The notes under the pieces were generated by a model. It worked only from the letters and a program-made list of their open reading frames with translations, made no database searches and was not told the origin of the DNA. This document shows positions 34,401-42,800 of a stretch of DNA of 64,000 nt, in pieces. A program made the translations under genes and the position numbers. This DNA is from Aricia agestis. Taxonomy: Eukaryota > Arthropoda > Insecta > Lepidoptera > Lycaenidae. How positions within the stretch are numbered: position 1 is the stretch's first letter; every line of letters begins with the position of its first letter. The stretch lies in assembly GCF_905147365.1 (NCBI RefSeq), contig NC_056428.1, positions 13,298,001 through 13,362,000 of the forward strand, read 5' to 3'.

Positions 34401-36298
34401 GACTTTAAGTTCTGGGACACCCTGTGTATGTACTAGTAACAGTAACCTTAGAAAATTTTTGTCTGCATAATATTCCAATTTTCTAATAGGATGTTTTGGT
34501 ATTTAGTTATTCTAATAAGATAATTGTAATCATCCAGATCCAGATAACATGAACAGAGAATTAAATTATTTGGACATTAATTAAGCAAAATAAATTATTT
34601 ACTGCTACATTTAATCATAAAAAATTTAAAGCTATGAATGATAAGAAATCATTTAGCATTTTTTTCAAATATTTTGAACATTGAATAATATTTATAATAT
34701 GCAACAGGAGTCTAATTTTAAACCATAACTACACTTAAATGATATAAAAGAAATAATTTGTAAACAGTGAATTGATTTTTCTAACATACACTGTGGATAA
34801 ATAATAATTTAAACTTGCTTTTGGTGAAATGTGTTTAAACCTCTTTGATTTAAATCACTCATATATGAGTGATTTGATTTAGTGGTGCTAAAAATACTAA
34901 CTACAACTACAAAAACCTATGAATGTAATAAGCTAAACTATTTTTAAAATGTGCCAAAAATATAAGGATACGTTCAGAAACCATACTGAATTGAAATGTC
35001 AAATTGGTTTTAATGCCTTGTATGTGGTTACCACCTACTTAAGCCTACCACCACAGGTTTTCGAACATAGCCTAACAATGTTAAAACTTTAGAGGTCTAA
35101 CACATTTTCAAGATAAAATAAGAAAACTTCAATAAAAAAGCTTAAGGCAAATAAACATTGGTAAATCATTTTATTAAAGATTTTCCAACAAAGCTTTTTT
35201 TTAACTATTAGCTTATAGTATCTCAAAAATGATCTACTTATTACCGCTAAAGTTCTAACATGAATGTGATCTACGTTTGACTTTAATAAAATAATTTACT
35301 ATGTCCATGTTTCCGTCTGATACGTCAGCCGTGATCCCTCTCATTGATATGAGTGCCTTGGTTGCAAAAAAACAAAACATTTATTTACACATTTGTATGA
35401 AAAAGTTCTACCTATCTCATAGCAAAATGCATATTTTAGGCTTAGTAAAAAAACTGTTAATGCATTAAAACCTTCTCTATTAAAAAAAAATTAAAATAAA
35501 ATCTATGCCTACAATAAAAAAACAAAGTCAAATATACCTGCTGAATTTGCTGGGCAAGTTCTCGTGTTGGCGCCAAGACCAGAACAATAGGGCCATCATT
35601 CCGCAGTAATCTTGGCTGGTTGATGATATGGACAATGGCTGGTAAAATATAAGCTAAAGTTTTTCCAGATCCAGTTTGAGCTATTCCAACCATATCACGA
35701 CCTGACAATGCAATAGGCCAACCTTGCGCCTGAATCGGAGTCGGATTAGGGAATCCCTGTTTCAGAATCTCCCTCATAGCATAGTCAGGGAAGCCACCCT
35801 CTTCAAAGCACATGCTCGGTGCTGGCACATCTCTGCCCTTCACCGAAATCTGATGCTGGCTGCGGTAAGCTTCCACTTCGGCCATAGATCGGTGTTGCAC
35901 GTTCGGATGCGGCACGTAGAAGTTCTTTTGGAATGGGGTAAGTTCGATGTTGTCCCAGCGAATTTTTCTGAGGGCGCCACCGGGTTGGTCATTCTTGAAG
36001 CTTCTGAAGTCGTCGTGGCCACCGCGTCCTCCTCTGCCACCGCGGCCTCCCCTGCCCCCGTCGTATCCCCTGCCGCCGCCGCCGCCGCCGCTAAAACGGC
36101 TACCTCTATCTTGTGACCTATCACTCGATCTACCACCCCTGGGAGCACCACGGCCTCCGCCCCGTCCCCGCGACATACCCCCACGGGATCCGCCGCGTCC
36201 ACCACGTCTGTCGTCATACCTTTCAAGGAAAGCCAAAAGAAATGAGACGCTCAAAAAAGAATTAGTAAAGTATGAAAATAGGTCAATACTACTTACAT
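22490..36298 (-). CDS. Rm62: DEAD-box ATP-dependent RNA helicase, DDX5/p68 (Rm62) type
   Basis: Coding exons in transcript order are 36298-36297 (first two bases of ATG), 36219-35538, 32359-32212, 32010-31892, 31792-31556, 30780-30624, 26801-26662, 26104-26005, 25300-25181 and 22767-22490 (stop TAG). Phases agree throughout and give about 660 aa. Residues 2-75 are RGG-rich. Helicase motifs are GFPNPTPIQAQGWP (Q motif), AQTGSGKT (181-188), PTRELAQQI, GG, TPGRLID, VLDEAD (289-294), SAT (322-324), IIFAETKRK, ARGLD and HRIGRTGR (470-477). The block ARDLMSVLQEANQ followed by a second RGG tail is the p68 signature. Such helicases unwind RNA in splicing, ribosome biogenesis and transcription control in the nucleus. 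The start codon appears split by the first intron. The 3.1-kb intron between 35538 and 32359 holds the palindromic mariner element. Confidence 0.93.
22837..23208. mobile_element. GTAC-family MITE with a LINE tail inserted (copy F)
   Basis: The left end GTACTGTCAGAGAATCAGAT is at 22837. The right end 'aatccatttcttcgaaggtac' has GTAC at 23205-23208. Between about 22880 and 23090 is unrelated sequence with 'gagatgcgtcattgcatttc' and a 'gataaaaaaaa' tail, which looks like the 3' end of a non-LTR element. It lies in the last Rm62 intron. Confidence 0.5.
23222..23420. repeat. CCGGTT-rich palindromic fragment
   Basis: 'tttcggtcattgaccc' and its inverse 'gggtcaatgaccgaaa' flank a short centre at about 23262-23302. 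CCGGT words recur to 23394. This is probably the sub-terminal repeat zone of a hAT-like element whose far end is not found. Confidence 0.4.
23440..24855. repeat. Composite dispersed element related to 42780-44225
   Basis: The segments 'aaaggtgctgacggaactga', 'aagaacggaaagtatatgtt', 'gagtttcttcggtcgtatta', 'aaaacgaacataacacctcc' and the end 'tttataatattagtaggaa' all recur in the element at 42780-44225. It lies in the last Rm62 intron and has no ORF. A (GAT)n run is at about 24294-24311. Confidence 0.5.
24950..25125. mobile_element. ACCATAAAG-family MITE, partial copy 3
   Basis: 'accacgcagtgttactgata' and 'ttctctattccgatatataa' match the right half of the copy at 30063-30368. The left end is degraded. 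Confidence 0.5.
25635..25657. repeat. Poly-C run
   Basis: A run of more than 20 C residues in an Rm62 intron. Confidence 0.8.
25830..25985. repeat. Dispersed repeat fragment (possible Helitron end)
   Basis: 'gtgtgtttgtcgttacctct', 'accgctaaaccgatttggct' and 'aggacataggatacttttat' recur, inverted, at 30808-30995 and 50765-50955. This type is very common in moth and butterfly genomes and has been linked to Helitrons. That assignment is from memory and not proven here. Confidence 0.45.
26196..26424. mobile_element. MITE with CATGCGGTTTTGCTCGA terminal repeats
   Basis: The left GTACTCACATGCGGTTTTGC and the right GCAAAACCGCATGTAAGTAC are inverted copies with one difference. It lies in an Rm62 intron and has no coding capacity. 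Confidence 0.65.
26829..26930. mobile_element. Short foldback MITE next to an Rm62 3' splice site
   Basis: 'tcgtttgtccaccgtcaccg' is repeated inverted as 'cggtgacggtggtcaaacga'. It ends about 27 bases upstream (in transcript sense) of the acceptor for exon 26801-26662. Confidence 0.5.
26997..27290. mobile_element. GC-rich MITE (ACGATGC family)
   Basis: The ends hold 'gctgcgttgcggcgatacat' and, inverted, 'tacgatgcaacggcgcaact', with many ACGATGC words between. Relatives are at 1360-1430 and 49360-49553. Confidence 0.45.
27291..30062. other. Large Rm62 intron segment, no gene recognised
   Basis: This is AT-rich intron sequence. A 90-aa open frame on the minus strand (28840-29112) shows no family resemblance or splice context that I could support. 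No bounded repeat was recognised. Confidence 0.45.
30063..30368. mobile_element. ACCATAAAG-family MITE, copy 2
   Basis: The left end is ACCATAAAGTTAATATACCT and the right end 'aggtatattcatttactttatggt' is its inverted, slightly diverged copy. At 306 bp it matches the copy at 3896-4200 in length and ends. Confidence 0.6.
30808..30995 (-). repeat. Dispersed repeat fragment (possible Helitron end), inverted
   Basis: This is the inverse of the 25830 repeat: 'ttcgggataaaaagtatcct', 'aaaatcggtttagcggtttg' and 'gaagaggtaacagacagaca'. It starts 28 bases upstream, in transcript sense, of the Rm62 exon at 30780. Confidence 0.45.
31178..31455. repeat. SINE-like or LINE-tail dispersed repeat
   Basis: 'aaataaggggcaaacgagca' then 'aacgggtcacctgatggtaa' and 'gctgcaggtgcgttgccggc' recur at 40768-40905 and, inverted, at 48330-48645 and 49815-50130. 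A T run stands at the left. This is a common lepidopteran repeat whose exact class I could not fix. Confidence 0.55.
32477..34424. mobile_element. Snap-back mariner-superfamily element (palindrome with about 780-bp arms)
   Basis: The ends are CAGGGTGTCCCAGAACT and its inverse. The arms 32477-33257 and 33646-34424 are near-identical inverted copies. Only about 390 bp in the middle is single copy, and it holds the C-terminal half of a transposase. The left arm therefore carries an inverted copy of the element's own 3' end, including the end of the transposase gene, in place of the 5' half. The flanks (TA left, TG right) do not prove a TA duplication. It lies in the first large Rm62 intron. Confidence 0.8.
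33254..33700 (+). pseudogene. Truncated mariner/IS630-type transposase
   Basis: About 148 residues read FELPESLNGTNYLHFLRENL, then MWYQQDGCPAHYAVQVRDFL with the second catalytic Asp, then ARSPDLNPLDFFYWGVLKEK with the final acidic block, and a stop at about 33698. The N-terminal DNA-binding region and the first catalytic Asp are missing, because the frame joins the inverted arm near 33257. The bases of the frame upstream of that point (from 33212) are antisense to the transposase's own C-terminus. It cannot encode an active enzyme. The closest type is the Tc3/DUF4817-like transposase family common in insects. Confidence 0.8.
34425..35537. other. Rm62 intron DNA, nothing recognised
   Basis: AT-rich sequence with no gene or bounded repeat. 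A small 'tgatttaaatcactcatatatgagtgatttga' hairpin lies near 34847-34878. Confidence 0.5.
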
Positions 36299-36851
36299 CT
36301 TCGTTGATGTGAGATTCGACACACAAGAAAAGATAACTTAATATTAAAAGTATTGTATTATGACAAAGAAATTAAAAATTCACAAGTACTTTTTGACAAA
36401 CTAAATTAATTTTTAGCGTTATTGAGCCGCCATGACACACGAAAACGCCATCGGTGATCGCGCATCGGCCATCGCCATCTTTATTTTTTTTTCTTTTTTA
36501 AAAAATTCAAATTCAGAGAACACACAATGCCTTTTGCCAGTCAAAAAAGACAAAAAGGATAATTTAAAATTTTGCAAGCAATAACCAAAATTTCTAATTT
36601 CTTACATAAAATACTTGATTGTGGTAGGTATTTAACTACAAACCCAAAAAAAGGATTACCTAACTAGCTGAAATCTGTGTTCGCCATATTTTTTTAGGTA
36701 AGTACCACTTTGTTATATATTGATTAAACAGCTGCTAAACCAAAAGCTAATTTTAATTCTTACTAGACCGTACTTAAATGACTAATATTGACTCTTCTGT
36801 TTTATGTTAAACATATACCTACTATCTATCTTCCGCTCTGGTTCTTGAATA
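36299..36851. promoter_or_regulatory. Shared divergent promoter region of Rm62 and tektin
   Basis: The Rm62 start codon ends at 36298 (minus) and the tektin ATG is at 36852 (plus), so at most about 550 bases separate the two coding starts. No TATA box was identified. A 'cgccatcggtgatcgcgcatcggccatcgccat' stretch at 36446-36478 is the only GC-rich part. Transcription starts were not located. Confidence 0.4.
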
Positions 36852-39800
36852 ATGGATTCTTCTGTTCCTGTATTTGGGAAACCGCAACCAAGTATCAGTG
36901 TATTTGACTGGACAAGAAATATACAGAACCTGCAAAATGAAGCGAGATTCCGTCGTTTTGAATCTTATGAACTAAGACAGAGGGCTAATCAACTGAGAAA
37001 CGATACATCAGTTTCGACTAGATGGGATAATCGTATTAACACCGATTTGATAAGAGATAGGTTGCCTTACCCTTTTTAACTTTTTTAAAGTAAAGACAGT
37101 AATTCAATAGAATTAACTTAATAAAGTCCGGTCGCAACTCGCAGGGCAAGCCATAGGATGATAGTTCACTGACCCATCGTTGCTTATACTTATTATCTTT
37201 TAATTGCGCACTTAAATTTTAATTAACTTACTATAATAACAGCTACTACTATTATTTTAATTATCTAAGTAAATATTTAGATCATTAGAATACTAGAATT
37301 TACCTAAGTATTTACTTACTATTTTTGCAGAATTTTCGAAGTAGAGACATGGCGGGAGAAACAGCGGTTTGCGAGAGAGCGAGTAAGAGACGAAACAAGA
37401 GCGTTAAAAGAAGAAAAACACGCCACAGAACTGCATCTAGAATCGCTGCAGGTACCTCTTATGGTCGTCAGCCAGTGCCTCTCAAATCGCGATCAGAGGC
37501 TACCTTCAGAGCTGACTAAAGATCAATTGGGTGAAGAGCTGCGAATGGTAAGTTATCCTTACTTCACGCACGTCTAGTTCTGAGGAATTAGGGCCACGCG
37601 CAGTACAGCACCTAGGTGGGTAGGGGATGTCACAAGGGAAATTACTTCTATTACCTACATACCTATGTATAGTTCATTAAGCATCAAATTCATTTGCTCT
37701 AGCAGGGTAGACTGGGTACGATTGTGACAATTTTGGTTTGGAGGGCAATAATTTTGTTAATTAAAAAAAAACACCTAGCTAGGAATTTTTTATCACAAAC
37801 CATAGTTTATTTATTTGTCTACATAAAAATACTAATATATCATGCTAAAATACGATGTATTAGTCATGGAATCAAATTTAAAAGAAGGAGGGAAATTGTC
37901 ACAACCAACCACAACCCAAGGACGGTTGTGACGGTGGTTGGGGTCGGTAGTGACATCTACAAAAAATGTTTTAGGTATATTATTTTTATTTCAATAAAAA
38001 TGTACCATAAAACATCATAATCTTATTCTAAACAAATTCATCTAGCGTATCAAAACATAGTCTATTTCTAAACATATTTATCAATCAAAACAACGACATC
38101 CGATTCATTTGATGAATTTCTTCGTTCTCTGTAAATAAGTCCTACGTTTGACTTCTTCGTAAGTATTGTCGTATTGACTGATAATAACCTGCACTTGTTT
38201 GGTCTCCTGCAAGCGTTTTTAGACATCTAAGAAAAATTATAGGATAAATGTATCGTTGTTTATTCGTTGATGTATAACCGTACCCATAAGATTTGTCACA
38301 ACCGTACTCAACACAGAATTTTAATTATCAAACAAGCGCCACGAATCGGCTAAACGATTTACGTAAAAAATAATATAGAATCTAAAAACTCTACCCATCT
38401 TGGCCATTTTGTTATTCGTCAGGGCTTTGAACTTAATAATATACCGTAACTAATGATAAATGGCCAGGCCACCGATTTTAACTAATGTGTAGAGTTTTTA
38501 GATTCTCGTCAACCGGCTGACACATTATAATATTATTATCAAATATTTTGCGCTTTAGTGTAAAATTAAGGTTTTTAGATTTAGGGCTGAGTATGTAAGG
38601 TTAGAAACTTGGCTCTACATGAGATCTCACTACTTTTTGACACAACGAACTATAATATTATTATGTTCTCATCTTGGCAACATTTTTACATGAAAATGTT
38701 TTTGGTGGGATTTCATTTCTTTTTGTAAGCTGCTTTACGTTGTTTTTCCTTTTAGTTCTTTCTTTATTGTTCCGTACCCATAGGGTAAAAACGGAAGTCT
38801 ATTACTGAGACTTCGATGTCTGTCCGTCTGTCTGTCTTCCAGGCTGTATCTCAAGAACCGCTATAGCTAGACTTCTGAATTTTTCACAGATTGTGTATTT
38901 CTGGTGCCGCTATAACAACAAATACTAAAAACAAAATAAAATATATAAGGGGGCTCCCATACAACAAACGTGATTTTTTGGCCTTTTTTGCTCTATATCA
39001 ATAATGGCAATAGGTAGGTACTCGACTTTTTCTCAAAGTCCTTAGTTATATGTCTACTTTAATATTTAATAATAATATTAAAATAAAGTAAAAAATTAGG
39101 AGGGGCTCCCATACAAAAAACACAAAATTTTGCCTAATTTTGCTTTATAATGGTACGGATATAGGTTAAGTTGGTTTTGATAATTTTTTTGTTGTTTTAG
39201 TACTAATATAATGTTACATACCAAATTTCAGCTTTCTAAGACTTCAGGAAGTACCCTAACAGTTTTGATGATCGGTGAGTCAGTGACCAAATTGTGGGTT
39301 TTTGGACTCCTATAAAATCTAAAGTATAATAACTACGATATTCAAACTTTGCGCATTTAATAACTATACCCATGTCACTTTATCTTAAAAATTTCAACTA
39401 TCTGGCATTATTCAAACCAAAGTTACGAGGGTTCAAAAATACGACGAAACGTTTCGAGAAAAGGTAGGTAGTGCCCTTGCGCGCTTCGCTTGGCTCATCT
39501 TGGCGGGGGCACTCCCGTGCCCCCAGATAAACGACATAGGCTATTTGCATACAATAAATAGTAAACATTGAAATAATTCAAGCAAGAAAACCTACTTTTG
39601 ACTCTTAAAAAGCAATGAAGGCCCCTGATAACATTATCGTCAAGTGCTGGCGGAAGCAATGCTGGGAGAAGCATTCAGACTTGCAAGACGCGTCTTTCTC
39701 TCCTAGCACCCATCCCCATATTCCGTATAGTTTCGCTGTTATGACGACTGTCACAAGTCACAACCGTTCCCTGGCACAACCGTACCCAGTCTACCCTATA

Positions 39801-42800
39801 TCAACTGTATTTGGCTTTAGGTACCTACTTCATAAATCATACTTGAAAATATATAACTACTTAATATTGATTACGAATATTCCAGGAGCTACATTTAATT
39901 GAAAAGCACAAGCGAATTCTGACCGACGTGTGTCATAGAGGCTGGGAGAAGCTGAAAGAATTATGCAACGTCTTCAGTAGGCTGGAGCGGGAAATACAGA
40001 ACAAAGATGACGCTCTCAATCTTGAATACTACGTGAAGGAATTAGATAGAAATAGCTCAGGGATTTCGTACAAAATGGACCCAACGAGGATACCAGCAGA
40101 GTAAGTTAATGTAGAGCTCAATAGGCACTAGGGTAGGCAGACTAAAAACTCAATTACTCAAGCTGACATAGTACCTAATACATATATATATTCAGAGTTC
40201 AGAAAAGTATTTAAATATATTATATGATAAGTGATGCCTAACAAACTGTATGGTTCATACAAAATGTAAAAACATGTCTGCCAGCTACGTTTTTACATTT
40301 CAACGCCAAACACCATCAGGGGGTCCGCGACCATATGTTTGATCTTCTCTGGACCATACATAATCCGTTGTGCTTGAGTTCCTACTTCCTAGGGGCCCGT
40401 CACTTCCGTAGCTGAAAACGGTTGGGAAACACTGTCTAGGGGGATCCATAACAATCTTACACAATATATGCATTACCCAGGTCCATGACGGAAGAGAGCT
40501 ACGTCCATTGCATAGAGAACACGATATCCATAGCGGACCAACTGATGAAGGAGTCCAGAGATCTAAGGGAGACAATGTTCAGGAGCAGGGAGACCGCTCG
40601 CAACGAGATGTACGCCCAGAGTCAACAGGTTGAGATGATCATGCGCCGGCGAGTGTACGACATACAGCGAGGACGGAACGAGATAGAGTGGCAGAAACAA
40701 AAGGTGGCAGAAAAAAAAAATTGAATAAAGAAGGAATTCTTTATTCAAATATTTTTTTAATGAAATAAGGGGGGCAAACGAGCAAACGGGTCACCTGATG
40801 GAATAAATAGATAGGAATGGAATAGATAGATAGGAATAGGCATAGGGTAATAGCTAGGAAGGGTAGGGAAGGGAATAGGGGAGGGTAGGGAAGAAAATAC
40901 TCACTCACTCAGCAAAACCTCATGTAGACGCGACGTTCTAAAAGTGTTAACTTTGTTAAAAATAACGGAATAATTTATCGTTGTTAGTCACCTATATTAT
41001 TGGCACCTAAAAGCGCTTACAGACGAACGGCACATGTCGACGGCACGCGTCGGCAGCAGTCGACGGCAGGCGACGGCACGTATCGGCGGCAGTCGGCGGC
41101 ACGTGTCGGTGGCAGCCGTCGACAGTTTATCAAGCTTGCAGATGTGACGTACCACGTAAAGATTAGCGTCCACAGGTCGGTATTGTACGCAACGGACGTT
41201 TCGCATCAAACGGATAATTTTTTTACAGTACCAACTAGCCAGTATGTTTATCTTCAAATAAGTCCAACAAATTTCCTAAGTTAAAATTTCTGCTTTTGAC
41301 TTTTCCATCCACACCCCCCTTTAGAGCATTTATTTACTAGGCTAGTCGGTAATCCGTACGCTGCCAATTCAGAGGACGTACTGTGAAAAAATTATCCGTT
41401 TGATGCGAGACGTCCGTTGCGTACGATACAGATCTGTGGACGCTTACCTTTAGGCGGTACGTCAAAACTAGGGGCCTACCACTACCTCTACTAAGCGACA
41501 CCGTTTGACAGATAAGCAATATTACTTTAAAATCAAGCTAGCGATCTTAAAAAAGTTGATATTTCACAGCGGATTTAACAATGTTTAGCATTTTTTTTTT
41601 GCTGTTTTTTAGTAAAATTATATTTAAAAAGTGAGTACAGTAATGTTATTGTAATCTTACAACAAAGTGTTCTGGAAACATGATAGTTCTAGGGAAGATC
41701 GTGGTAGGCCCCCTGCATGAGTCATAAACTGTCAACGGCTGCCGTCGGTTGCCGTCGACTGCCGCCGACACGTGCCGTTCGTCTGTAAGAGCGCTAAGAA
41801 TTTTGTTTCAATACCTATAGGAAGTATTAATGCCAAATAAAGCGTTTTACATGGACCAAAATTCCTCTTTAGTTTTTTGTACCTAGTATGAACTCGTAAA
41901 TTGCCAATAGCTAACTGGGTGTTTTACCTTTCCCATAATTGCATTCAAAATCTTGAGTTTGCAAGATTCTTGACATCGGTTGCTAAAGCCTTTACCTAGG
42001 TATACTATTAAACTTTAATTCCTATACCTAAGTGCTTAATACTCAGTTTCTTCAAGTTAAAGGAAGAAGACAAACATCGTCATTATTACAGTTGGAACAA
42101 AATCTACAAAAGTTGGACAGGGAGATAGAGTCACTAAGAGCAGCCGTCGCTGACAAGATCGACCCGACCAAACTCGTGGAGACGAGACTGGAAATCCGCA
42201 CAAGACGACCAGTGCTGGAGAGAGTTCAGGTATGTACCTATTATCGGAGATATTCATATTATGCAGATGGCGGACCTACGTAAATTGGTTGCTTTTTGTC
42301 AAACCCATTTAGATCACGAATTACATGGAATTTACTTATTTCGACCAAATGGCATTGGCAGTGGCGTAACTATACGATGGCAGGGCTGGCGAAATGCCAC
42401 GGGCCCCTGATCCAAAAGGGCCCCCGGCCCAAGAGGTCGTGAGGTCAGAAATTTTTAATACATTGTTTTATTATTAACGTGACGATTTTTACTGATAGAC
42501 CCCCATCAATTCGCCACGGGCCCCGGATGTTATAGTTACGCCACTGGGCATTGGCCTGTCAACTGCCTATGTTCATACATTTCTTCGAATGATCGAAGGA
42601 ATCTAAACAGTGATAGAATCAAACAAAGTTTCTTTTTCAATTTTGCACGCTATTGTCATAGTAAAACATGCCGCACTGTAACAATAACTTATAAGTTATA
42701 ACTGTATCAACCCATGTAACCATGTTTTTGAGCAAATAAATATGATTATGATGAAAGCGAGAGAGCTGGAGCAAATTCTCACGAAACCGAGGTCACCACA

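Noticed and set aside
35724..36312. Proline- and alanine-rich plus-strand ORFs
   Set aside because: Shadows of the Rm62 glycine-arginine repeats.
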